Shown here: piece by piece, positions 29,298-37,861 of the stretch
Numbering within the stretch: position 1 is the stretch's first letter
Layout of the letters: each line of letters begins with the position of its first letter
DNA from: Pseudorhodobacter antarcticus
GTDB lineage: Bacteria > Pseudomonadota > Alphaproteobacteria > Rhodobacterales > Rhodobacteraceae
Assembly (NCBI GenBank): GCA_945860375.1
Contig: CAMAQR010000015.1
Span: 8,774-72,773, forward strand
Direction: 5' to 3'
Length of the DNA: 64,000 bases
Translations under genes and position numbers: made by a program
The notes under the pieces: generated by a model
What the model saw: the letters and a program-made list of their open reading frames with translations, nothing else
Told to the model about the DNA's origin: nothing
Database searches by the model: none

Positions 29298-31616
29298 GTG
29301 ACAGATTGGGTACAGTATGTGGCGGGCAAGACGCAGTCGGCCCGCGCGTTTGGGGGAATGGTGGGAAGCGCTTATCGCAGCAGCACCTGGATCAGGCTGA
29401 CCCGCTTGCGCCGCCAAAAGCGTGTGCAGACGGGCATGACCTTTGGTTTGGTCTTCCTTGGCCCGCTTTTGGCAGTGGCGACGTTTCTGGGGCTGGGGCC
29501 GTTTAATCTGGGCTCAAATTCGCAATACCTGCGGCTCGTGCTGCTGGCAGATCTTGTTTATGTGCTTGTGGTGGCTGCCCTTGTGATGTCGCGTGTGACG
29601 CGGATGATCATGGACCGACGCCGCAACTCTGCCGGATCGCAGTTGCATCTGCGGCTGACCGGCGTGTTCGGCATCGTGGCCTTGGTGCCAACGGTTCTGG
29701 TCGCCGTGTTCGCGGTTTTGACGGTGAATATCGGGCTTGAGGGCTGGTTTTCGGACCGGGTCAGCAATGTGGTCAGCAATTCGCTGGCAGCAGCGCAGGC
29801 CTATGAGGATGAACACCGCCGGGCCTTGACCGAAGACGCGCAATCGCTGGCTGATTATCTTGAAGCCGCCAAGGAAGCGACGGCTTTGCTGCAAGACAGT
29901 CAGTTGCGCCCGGTGCTGACCCAAGGCCAAGCGGCAGTGCAGCGGGGTCTGCGTGAGGTGTTTTTGATCGACGGCGCCGGTACGTTGAAGACCCGGGGCG
30001 AACGGTCTTATCTCTTTGATTTTGAATTACCTTCTGCCGATCAGATTGCCCAAGCCAAGACGGGCCAACTGGTGGTGATTGAAGATTGGGCCAATAATGA
30101 ATTCCGTGCGCTGGTGCATCTTCCGGCCTTTGCTGACCGCTATCTTTACATCTCACGCGAGGTGGATGGCGGGATCTTGTCGCTTCTGGATGAAACCAAG
30201 GAAACCGTGCGGCTGTATCAGCAGTTGGAGTCCGAACGTGGGTCGGTGCTGTTCAACTTTGGTCTGTTGTATCTGGGCTTTGCACTGATCCTGATCCTGG
30301 CCGCTGTCTGGTTGGGCCTTTGGTTTGCCGAACGTCTGAGCCGCCCGGTGGGACGTTTGGCCTCGGCTGCGGCGCGGGTGGGTCAGGGGGATCTGGATGT
30401 GCAGGTTCAGGAAGAAGAAGGCGACGACGAGATTGCCACTTTGGGACGCGTTTTCAATCAGATGACGCACCAACTTAAAGGTCAGCGCGAAGCGTTGGAG
30501 GGCAGTCACAACCAGACCGAACAACGCCGCCGCCTGTTTGACAGCGTGCTGTCAAACGTCACCGCGGGCGTGATGGGGTTGGACGCAGAAGGCCGGGTCG
30601 ATTTTGCCAACCGCGCGGCCGAACGGTTGCTGGTGATCAGCGACGGCGCCACCGACCTGGCGCTTGCGGTGGCGGTGCCAGAGTTTGCGGCGCTGTTTGA
30701 CCGGTTGCGTGATGGCGCGGGAAGCGCCGTGCAGGAAGAGGTGCGGTTGACGCGCAAAGGCAAATTGGAAAGCCTGCTGGTGCGGATGTCGACGCGGCGG
30801 TCAGAAATCGGGCTTGAAGGCTATGTCGTGGCTTTTGATGATGTCACCGAACTGGTGTCGGCGCAGCGGATGGCGGCTTGGGGGGATGTGGCCCGTCGTA
30901 TTGCCCATGAAATCAAGAACCCGCTGACCCCCATTCAACTGTCCGCCGAACGCATCAAGCGCAAGTTTCGAAGCCAGGTCAAAGAACCCGATGATCTGGA
31001 GCAGTACACGGATGTTATCATCCGTCAAACGAATGACTTACGCCGCATTGTTGATGAGTTTTCCAAGTTTGCGCGGATGCCGGAACCGGACCGTCGCGAC
31101 AATGACCTGACGGCTTTGGTGCGTGCCGCCGTGATGTTGCAGGAAAACGGCCAGCCCAATGTGCGGTTTGTAAAGTCGCTGCCCGCCGCGCCGCTGGTTG
31201 TGGATTTGGACGCGACAATGATCGGTCAGGCTTTGACAAATCTGATCAAGAACGCCGGAGAAGCCACGGAAACCCTTATCGAAAAGGGCGCACCTGCGGG
31301 CTATGCGCCCGAAATCCACGTCTCGATGCAGGCAGATGAGGCAGAAGTTGTCATCCGCATCAGTGACAATGGCGTGGGCCTGCCGCCGGATCGCGCCCGG
31401 TTGTTTGAACCCTATGTCACCACACGCGAAAAGGGCACCGGTCTGGGCCTGCCCATTGTCAAGAAGATCATTGAAGAACATGGCGGTACGCTGTCTTTGG
31501 AAGACGCGCCCGCCTTTGATGCAACAGCCCATTTCGGGGCGATGGCGGTCATCCGCCTGCCCAGAACGCCGCGCAAGCGGGCGGGCAAACAGGCCGCAAC
31601 CGGCCAGGGGGTATGA
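29298..31616 (+). CDS. ntrY: Membrane sensor kinase NtrY
   Basis: 772 residues. The N-terminal quarter has several membrane helices (about residues 45-65, 75-95 and 115-140) and a further one near 315-335, flanking a periplasmic sensor region; a HAMP domain follows near 345-395, then a PAS-like region (about 420-510) and the kinase core with H-box HEIKNPLTPIQLSAERI near 537 and G boxes DNGVGLPPD and GTGLGLPIV. It partners NtrX. The frame opens with GTG at 29298; ATG at 29358 (MVGSAYRSS) is an equally possible start. Its stop overlaps the ntrX start. Confidence 0.94.
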   Translation: MTDWVQYVAGKTQSARAFGGMVGSAYRSSTWIRLTRLRRQKRVQTGMTFGLVFLGPLLAVATFLGLGPFNLGSNSQYLRLVLLADLVYVLVVAALVMSRVTRMIMDRRRNSAGSQLHLRLTGVFGIVALVPTVLVAVFAVLTVNIGLEGWFSDRVSNVVSNSLAAAQAYEDEHRRALTEDAQSLADYLEAAKEATALLQDSQLRPVLTQGQAAVQRGLREVFLIDGAGTLKTRGERSYLFDFELPSADQIAQAKTGQLVVIEDWANNEFRALVHLPAFADRYLYISREVDGGILSLLDETKETVRLYQQLESERGSVLFNFGLLYLGFALILILAAVWLGLWFAERLSRPVGRLASAAARVGQGDLDVQVQEEEGDDEIATLGRVFNQMTHQLKGQREALEGSHNQTEQRRRLFDSVLSNVTAGVMGLDAEGRVDFANRAAERLLVISDGATDLALAVAVPEFAALFDRLRDGAGSAVQEEVRLTRKGKLESLLVRMSTRRSEIGLEGYVVAFDDVTELVSAQRMAAWGDVARRIAHEIKNPLTPIQLSAERIKRKFRSQVKEPDDLEQYTDVIIRQTNDLRRIVDEFSKFARMPEPDRRDNDLTALVRAAVMLQENGQPNVRFVKSLPAAPLVVDLDATMIGQALTNLIKNAGEATETLIEKGAPAGYAPEIHVSMQADEAEVVIRISDNGVGLPPDRARLFEPYVTTREKGTGLGLPIVKKIIEEHGGTLSLEDAPAFDATAHFGAMAVIRLPRTPRKRAGKQAATGQGV

Positions 31617-33016
31617 TGTCGAACATTTTGATCGTTGACGACGAGAAAGACATTCGCGAATTGATCGGTGATATCTTGAAGGACGAGGGCTATGCCATTC
31701 GACTTGCGGCCAATTCTGACGATTGCATGGCCGAGATCAATGCCGATCCGCCCAGTTTGATGATCCTTGATATCTGGCTGAAAGACAGCCGGATGGACGG
31801 GATCGACATTCTGAAAACCGTCAAGCGCGACAACCCGGATATTCCGGTCGTGATCATCTCGGGCCATGGCAATATTGAAATTGCTGTCGCGGCGATCAAG
31901 CAGGGCGCTTATGACTTCATCGAGAAACCCTTCAACATCGATCAGTTGATGGTGGTGGTGTCGCGCGCGATGGAGACCAGCCGTCTGCGTCGCGAAAACG
32001 CCGATCTGCGCCGCCGCGATGTGACCAGCAGCGAGATGTTGGGCTCCAGCCCCGCCTTCAAGAACCTGCGCGCGCATCTGGACAAGGTGACGAAATCCAA
32101 CGGCCGGGTGATGCTGACCGGGCCCGCCGGGTCTGGCAAAGAGATGGCGGCGCGGTTCATTCACACCAATTCCGGGCGGTCCACCGCGCCTTTCGTGTCG
32201 GTGTCTTCGGCCACGATTGAACCTGAGCGCATGGAAGAGGTGCTGTTTGGTCGTGAAACGTCAGAACGCGGCATCGAGAAAGGTCTGTTGGAACAAGCAC
32301 ATGGCGGCGTTGTCTACTTTGACGAGGTCGCCGATATGCCACTGGGAACCCAGTCGAAAATCCTGCGCGTGTTGACCGAACAGCAATTCGCGCGGGCGGG
32401 GGGCAGTGACAAGGTGCGCGTCGATCTGCGGGTGATATCCTCGACCAACCGCGATTTGCGCAGTGAAATAGCGGCAGGGCGGTTCCGGCAGGAGTTGTAT
32501 GACCGCCTCAATGTGGTGCCGATTGCCGTGCCGTCGCTGGCCGAACGGCGCGAGGATATTCCCGAACTGACGCGGCATTTCATCGACATGTTCCACCGCA
32601 GCCAAGGCCTGCCGTTGCGCGATCTGACCTCGGAATCCGAGGCGATGCTGCAAACCATGCAATGGCCGGGCAACGTGCGACAACTGCGCAATGTGATCGA
32701 GCGGGTGCTGATCTTGGGCGATGGTGCGGGTCCGATCGAGGCGCGCGAATTGCCGGGGCATGAACCTGCCACCGACACCGGCGGCCGCATGGTGCTGGGC
32801 GGCGCAATGGCGACTCTGCCGCTGCGCGAGGCGCGCGAGGTGTTTGAACGCGAATATCTGCTGACCCAGATCAACCGCTTTGGTGGCAATATCAGCCGTA
32901 CGGCGGGGTTTGTCGGGATGGAGCGTTCTGCTTTGCACCGCAAGCTGAAGTCTCTGGGCGTTGTCACCACCTCCAAATCCGGGCGCGGGGCCGAGGATGA
33001 CGCGGACGACGGTTGA
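31613..33016 (+). CDS. ntrX: Response regulator NtrX, lacking the GAFTGA loop
   Basis: 467 residues. Receiver domain with phospho-Asp in LMILDIWLKD and Lys in FIEKPF; AAA+ domain with Walker A GPAGSGKE near residue 165 and Walker B VVYFDEVADM; a C-terminal Fis-type helix-turn-helix (GGNISRTAGFVGMERSALHR). Where sigma-54 activators carry GAFTGA, the sequence runs LFGRETSERGIEKGLLEQA, so direct sigma-54 activation is unlikely. The start can be either of two adjacent ATGs (31613 or 31616), preceded by GGGGGT. It follows ntrY with overlap. Confidence 0.94.
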   Translation: MMSNILIVDDEKDIRELIGDILKDEGYAIRLAANSDDCMAEINADPPSLMILDIWLKDSRMDGIDILKTVKRDNPDIPVVIISGHGNIEIAVAAIKQGAYDFIEKPFNIDQLMVVVSRAMETSRLRRENADLRRRDVTSSEMLGSSPAFKNLRAHLDKVTKSNGRVMLTGPAGSGKEMAARFIHTNSGRSTAPFVSVSSATIEPERMEEVLFGRETSERGIEKGLLEQAHGGVVYFDEVADMPLGTQSKILRVLTEQQFARAGGSDKVRVDLRVISSTNRDLRSEIAAGRFRQELYDRLNVVPIAVPSLAERREDIPELTRHFIDMFHRSQGLPLRDLTSESEAMLQTMQWPGNVRQLRNVIERVLILGDGAGPIEARELPGHEPATDTGGRMVLGGAMATLPLREAREVFEREYLLTQINRFGGNISRTAGFVGMERSALHRKLKSLGVVTTSKSGRGAEDDADDG

Positions 33017-33074
33017 TTGACCCGAAGCAGCGGTTCTGCGATGCAACGGTGATGTCCAGACCCCGGAGGCTGAT

Positions 33075-34451
33075 ATGAAGGTGATTATATGTGGCGCGGG
33101 GCAGGTCGGCTGGCAAATTGCACGCCATCTGTCGGGCGAGAAAAATGACGTCACCGTGGTGGACAACAACGTCGATCTCGTGCGGCGCGCCACGGAAACG
33201 CTGGATGTTCAGGGGGTTGCGGGCTTTGCAAGCTATCCTGACGTGCTGGAAAAGGCGGGTGCGCGCGACGCTGACATGATCATCGCGGCCACCTATTCGG
33301 ATGAGGTGAATATGGTGACCTGTCAGGTTGCCCATTCGATCTTTTCGGTGCCGCGCAAGATTGCCCGGTTGCGCAGCCAATCCTATCTGGACGCGATTTA
33401 TTCTGATCTCTACCGCCGCGATCACCTGCCGATCGACGTGGTGATCAGCCCGGAACGCGAGGTGGCCGAGGCCGCGTTGCAACGGTTGGCGGCCCCTGCG
33501 ACCTTTGACACCGAAAGCTTCATGGGTGGCAAAGCACAGCTGTTGGGCATCGCCTTGACCGACGATTGCCCGGTGCTGAACACCCCGTTGCGGCAGTTGA
33601 ACGAACTGTTTCCATCCCTGCGCGCCATCGTCGTGGGGGTGCGCCGCAAGGGTCGGCTGTTTGCGCCCGATGCTGGCGATCAGCTGTTTGCAGAGGACAT
33701 GATCTATGTCTTCACCCATTCCGAAGACATCAACCGCGCGCTGGAGATTTTCGGGAAAAAGACCAAAAAACAAGAGCGTATCATCATCATCGGTGGCGGT
33801 AATGTGGGCCTTGCGGTGGCGATGGCGCTGGAGCGGCGCACCGACCGGGTGCGCGCCAAGATCATCGAGAAAAGCCGGGCGCGGGCGGAAAAAGCGGCGG
33901 ACAGCCTGTCCCGCACCATCGTGCTGAACGGTGATGGCATGGATATGGACCTGTTGATGGAGGCGGCGATTGACCGCGCCGATGCGGTTTTGGCGGTCAC
34001 GGATGATGACAAGACCAACCTGCTGGCAGCGGTGCGCGCCAAGCAGGCGGGGTGCCCGATGGCGATTGCGCTGGTCAACGACCCGACGCTGGCGCCCTTG
34101 ATGGGGCCGTTGGACATTGACGCCTATATCAACCCGCGCGCGACCACAGTCAGCTCGATCCTGCGCCATATTCGCCACGGCAAGGTGCGCGCGGTGTATT
34201 CGCTGGGGGATTCAGAGGCCGAGATGATCGAGGCGCAGGTGCTGTCCACCTCGCCGCTGGCCGGGCGGTTGGTGCGCGAGGTGGAATTTCCCGAAGGCGT
34301 GCTGGTCGGTGGGGTGATGAAAGGCGATAAGGTGCTGAAACCCACAGGCGATTTGCGGCTGGAGACGGGCGATGTGATCGCGCTGTTCTCGATGTCCAAG
34401 GACGTGCGCGAGGTGGAACGCCTGCTGCAAGTCTCGATCGACTTCTTCTGA
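33075..34451 (+). CDS. trkA: Trk system potassium uptake protein TrkA
   Basis: 458 residues. A cytoplasmic regulator of the TrkH channel with two Rossmann RCK domains, each with a nucleotide-binding glycine motif (ICGAGQVGWQIA at residue 4 and IIGGGNVGLAVA near 238), each followed by a TrkA-C domain. Preceded by GGAGG. The gene next to it, trkH, starts one base after its stop codon, so the pair is translated together. Confidence 0.96.
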   Translation: MKVIICGAGQVGWQIARHLSGEKNDVTVVDNNVDLVRRATETLDVQGVAGFASYPDVLEKAGARDADMIIAATYSDEVNMVTCQVAHSIFSVPRKIARLRSQSYLDAIYSDLYRRDHLPIDVVISPEREVAEAALQRLAAPATFDTESFMGGKAQLLGIALTDDCPVLNTPLRQLNELFPSLRAIVVGVRRKGRLFAPDAGDQLFAEDMIYVFTHSEDINRALEIFGKKTKKQERIIIIGGGNVGLAVAMALERRTDRVRAKIIEKSRARAEKAADSLSRTIVLNGDGMDMDLLMEAAIDRADAVLAVTDDDKTNLLAAVRAKQAGCPMAIALVNDPTLAPLMGPLDIDAYINPRATTVSSILRHIRHGKVRAVYSLGDSEAEMIEAQVLSTSPLAGRLVREVEFPEGVLVGGVMKGDKVLKPTGDLRLETGDVIALFSMSKDVREVERLLQVSIDFF

Positions 34452-34452
34452 C

Positions 34453-35958
34453 ATGATGCGCCGTTTGCTCGACCTGCCGCTGATTGTGATCCTGATGGGG
34501 GTGTCGGCGCTGGCGATGCTGTTGCCTGCCTCCCATGCGATGGTTTTGCGCGATTACACGGTGGCGCGCGGGTTTCTCTACTCTGCCTTCATCGTGGCGG
34601 TGCTGGTGGCGATGATCGCCCTTGCCACCCTGAACCGCCGCAACCGCAATGCCGCGCGCGGGCATTTGTCGGCATTGGCCGGTGCCTATCTGGTGCTGCC
34701 GATCCTGTTGGCGCTGCCTTTGACGCAATTGCGGCTGGGCATCAGCTTTGGCGATGCGTGGTTTGAGATGCTGTCGGATTTCACCACCACCGGGGCTTCG
34801 GTGTTTGATCCCGCGCTGCTGCCGCCTTCTGTGCATCTGTGGCGGGCCTTTGTTGGCTGGTTGGGCGGGTTTTACATCATTCTGATGGCGGTGGCGGTGC
34901 TGGCCCCGATGAACCTTGGCGGGGTAGAGGTGGTGACGGGCCGTGCTCCGGGGCGTGGGGCGGTTGGCACCTCGCAGATCACCCGGATCGCCGAACCGTC
35001 CGAGCGGATGCTGCGCTATGCCGCGCTGATCTTTCCGGTCTATGGCGGGCTGACTGTGCTTTTGTGGCTGGCGCTGATGCTGGCGGGCGATGACAGTCTG
35101 GTGGCGCTGTGTCACGCGATGTCGACGCTTTCGACCTCTGGCATCTCACCGATGGACGGGTTGCAAGACAGTCGGTCTGGGGTGATCGGCGAAGTGTTGA
35201 TCTTCGGCTTCCTGATTCTTGCCTTGTCGCGGCGATTCATGCCGGGAGCGTCGGTGGTGGCCCAAGGCATGCGACGTGTGGATGATCCCGAGTTGCGGCT
35301 GGGGCTGACGCTGGTGGCGGTGGTGCCGTTGATTTTCTTTGCCTATCATTGGGTGGGTGCCGCGCCCGCCAATAGCACACATCCTGTCACCGCTTTGTGG
35401 GGCGGGGCGTTTTTGGCGATATCCTTCCTGACCACCACCGGCTTTGACACCGGATCATCACAGATTGCGATGGATTGGGCGGGTCTGCGCTCGCCGGGTC
35501 TGGTGCTGATGGGTCTGGCAATTGTCGGTGGCGGTGTGGCCACAACCGCGGGGGGGGTCAAACTGCTGCGCGTTTACGCCTTGATCCGACATGGCGAACG
35601 CGAGGTCGAACGGCTGGTGCATCCCAATTCCGTAGGCGGCGCGGGCGTGGCGGCCCGGCAGATGCGGCGTGAGGGCGCTTATGTGGCTTGGGTCTTTTTC
35701 ATGCTGTTCGCCCTGTCGATTGCGTTTTTTACCGCCTTGCTGACATTTGTTGGCCAAAGCTTTGAAACCGCGCTGGTTTTCGCCGTTGCTTGCCTGACCA
35801 CCACCGGGCCTTTGGCGGGAAGTCTGCCGGATATGGTGGTGTCTTACGCCGATCTGGGTGCGGCCGAACAGGTGGTGCTGGGATTGGCGATGGTGGTCGG
35901 CCGGCTGGAAACGCTGGCCATCCTTGCGCTTTTGGCTCCAGACAGCTGGCGCGGCTGA
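34453..35958 (+). CDS. trkH: Trk system potassium uptake protein TrkH
   Basis: 501 residues, a polytopic inner-membrane potassium channel subunit with about ten hydrophobic segments. The selectivity-filter-like loops read DFTTTGASVF, MSTLSTSGIS, SFLTTTGFDT and ACLTTTGPLA, one in each of the four repeats, as expected in TrkH/KtrB. The start at 34453 is ATG ATG with trkA stopping just before it. hfq follows after 120 bases. Confidence 0.95.
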   Translation: MMRRLLDLPLIVILMGVSALAMLLPASHAMVLRDYTVARGFLYSAFIVAVLVAMIALATLNRRNRNAARGHLSALAGAYLVLPILLALPLTQLRLGISFGDAWFEMLSDFTTTGASVFDPALLPPSVHLWRAFVGWLGGFYIILMAVAVLAPMNLGGVEVVTGRAPGRGAVGTSQITRIAEPSERMLRYAALIFPVYGGLTVLLWLALMLAGDDSLVALCHAMSTLSTSGISPMDGLQDSRSGVIGEVLIFGFLILALSRRFMPGASVVAQGMRRVDDPELRLGLTLVAVVPLIFFAYHWVGAAPANSTHPVTALWGGAFLAISFLTTTGFDTGSSQIAMDWAGLRSPGLVLMGLAIVGGGVATTAGGVKLLRVYALIRHGEREVERLVHPNSVGGAGVAARQMRREGAYVAWVFFMLFALSIAFFTALLTFVGQSFETALVFAVACLTTTGPLAGSLPDMVVSYADLGAAEQVVLGLAMVVGRLETLAILALLAPDSWRG

Positions 35959-36080
35959 AACCTGTGGCATGAATCGTGAATTTGGGGCTGGAATCTCTTG
36001 CTTTTGCACGACATATTGAATTCAGGGCGTGTCACGGGGGGCGCGTCTGCCAAGCGACTGACAACAAGGACAAGAAACCG

Positions 36081-36314
36081 ATGGCCGCTGATAAACAAAA
36101 TTTGCAAGATGCCTTTCTGAACCATGTCCGAAAATCCAAGGTTCCGGTGACGATTTTTCTGATCAACGGTGTAAAATTGCAGGGTGTGATCACTTGGTTT
36201 GACAATTTCTGCGTGTTGCTGCGCCGTGATGGCCAGTCGCAGCTTGTCTACAAACACGCGATTTCCACCATCATGCCGGGAGGGCCGGTTAACCTTTATG
36301 AAGGTGAAGACTGA
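36081..36314 (+). CDS. hfq: RNA chaperone Hfq
   Basis: 77 residues from the ATG at 36081. A hexameric Sm-like protein that helps small RNAs pair with mRNAs. The Sm1 segment ([20 protein letters not shown]) and Sm2 with the YKHAISTI motif near residue 57 are clear. The C-terminal tail is short, as usual in alphaproteobacteria. Preceded by AAGGACAAG. hflX follows directly, the order known from many proteobacteria. Confidence 0.97.
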   Translation: MAADKQNLQDAFLNHVRKSKVPVTIFLINGVKLQGVITWFDNFCVLLRRDGQSQLVYKHAISTIMPGGPVNLYEGED

Positions 36315-36409
36315 TCTCTGATCTTCCAGAAGACGACGAAGACGAGCTGCTGTTCGAAGACGGTGGCATAGATGCCTATGAAACGGCAGAGGCGCCCACG
36401 CGCGCCTTT

Positions 36410-37648
36410 GTGCTGCATCCCGATCTGAAAACCGCGCATCACCGCCGCATGGCCGAGCACCGTCTGGCCGAGGCGGTGTCTTTGGCCGCCGCGATGCCGA
36501 ACCTTGCGGTTCTGGGGTCAGAGGTGGCGCGTCTGGCGCGGCTGCATCCGGGGCATCTGTTTGGCTCCGGCAAGGTGGAAGAACTGAAGACCACGCTCAA
36601 GGCGCTTGAGATTGATCTGGTGCTGGTGGACGGGTCAGTGACACCCGTGCAGCAGCGCAATCTGGAAAAGGAATGGGGCGTCAAGCTTCTGGACCGCACC
36701 GGCTTGATCCTCGAGATTTTTGCCGACAGGGCGCGCACCCGTGAAGGTGTGCTGCAGGTGGAACTGGCAGCCCTGTCCTACCAACGCACAAGATTGGTGC
36801 GGGCTTGGACCCATCTTGAACGCCAGCGCGGCGGCTTTGGGTTTGTCGGCGGTCCGGGTGAAACGCAGTTGGAATCTGACCGCCGCGCCATCGACGATCA
36901 GGTGATCCGTCTGAAGCGTCAGCTGGACCGGGTCGTGAAAACCCGCGAGCTGCACCGCGCCTCGCGGCGCAAGGTGCCGTTCCCGCTGGTGGCGTTGGTG
37001 GGTTATACCAACGCGGGAAAGTCCACCCTTTTCAACCGGATGACCGGGGCGGATGTGTTGGCCAAGGACATGCTGTTTGCCACTTTGGACCCAACGATGC
37101 GCGGCGTGGTCTTGCCGTCCGGCCGCAAGATTATTGCCTCGGACACCGTGGGCTTCATCTCGGAACTGCCGACGCAGCTGGTCGCTGCTTTCCGTGCCAC
37201 GCTGGAAGAGGTGTTGGAGGCCGACCTGATCTTGCATGTGCGCGACATCAGCCACCCTGAATCTGCCGAACAGGCCGCCGACGTGGCCGATATTCTGGCG
37301 GCTTTGGGCGTTGGTGCCGGGGTTCCGATGTTTGAGGTCTGGAACAAACTCGATCTGGTCGACCCCAGCCAGCATGAGGCTTTGACGGTGCAAGCCACCA
37401 ATCGCGCCGGCGTGTTCCCGGTTTCGGCGCTGACGGCTGAGGGCATCCCCGCACTGCTGGCCGCGATTTCGCTGAACTTCGATGAAGAGAAAACCGATCA
37501 GACCCTGTCTCTTGGCTTTGCCGAAGGCAAGCGCCGGGCTTGGCTGCACGGCGAGGGCGTCGTGTTGGATGAGGCGCAGAGCGAAGACGGTTGGCAAATC
37601 AACCTGCGCTGGACCGCCAGGCAGGAAAAACGGTACCTTGCCCTTTAG
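36410..37648 (+). CDS. hflX: GTPase HflX
   Basis: 412 residues as counted from GTG at 36410. A ribosome-associated GTPase. The HflX N-terminal domain (GSGKVEELK near residue 46), the linker GFGFVGGPGETQLE near 142, then the G domain with P-loop GYTNAGKSTLF near 199, DTVGF near 244 and NKLD near 311. The frame stays open upstream to 36311, where a CTG overlaps the hfq stop (CTGA) and would add 33 acidic residues ([17 protein letters not shown]...). The true start could be there, with translation coupled to hfq, or at the GTG. Confidence 0.93.
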   Translation: MLHPDLKTAHHRRMAEHRLAEAVSLAAAMPNLAVLGSEVARLARLHPGHLFGSGKVEELKTTLKALEIDLVLVDGSVTPVQQRNLEKEWGVKLLDRTGLILEIFADRARTREGVLQVELAALSYQRTRLVRAWTHLERQRGGFGFVGGPGETQLESDRRAIDDQVIRLKRQLDRVVKTRELHRASRRKVPFPLVALVGYTNAGKSTLFNRMTGADVLAKDMLFATLDPTMRGVVLPSGRKIIASDTVGFISELPTQLVAAFRATLEEVLEADLILHVRDISHPESAEQAADVADILAALGVGAGVPMFEVWNKLDLVDPSQHEALTVQATNRAGVFPVSALTAEGIPALLAAISLNFDEEKTDQTLSLGFAEGKRRAWLHGEGVVLDEAQSEDGWQINLRWTARQEKRYLAL

Positions 37649-37725
37649 AACGTGTTGCGTTCGATCCGGTTTGGCCGACGGAACGCAACCGTAACCGCAA
37701 CAGACACCGGCACTGCCTGTCTCGG
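37648..37725 (+). repeat. Palindromic repeat family B, copy 1
   Basis: Starts at the last base of the hflX stop codon with GAACGTGTTGCGTTCGAT and includes the stem TTGCGTTC/GAACGCAA, ending near GGCACTGCCTGTCTCGG. A second copy with about 80% visible identity lies at 59900-59971 after tsf. Confidence 0.75.
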
Positions 37726-37801
37726 ATTTCCTACAACCTGACTCAAATTGCAGGAAATCCGCTCCAGATCTCTGAATCCAAGACAATTAATCTAAAATTC
37801 G

Positions 37802-37850
37802 GCTTCATCTTGGCGGAAATATCCCACGGGGTGTGGGGGGGTGCCCCCCA
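37802..37850 (+). repeat. 3'-end repeat family A, copy 3, with hairpin
   Basis: GCTTCATCTTGGCGGAAATA, then TCCCACGGGG and a G7/C6 hairpin (TG7-TG-C6A). It stands downstream of hflX, beyond the family B element, and just before the convergent penicillin-acylase stop codon. Confidence 0.75.
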
Positions 37851-37861
37851 CCTCCGCCAGA

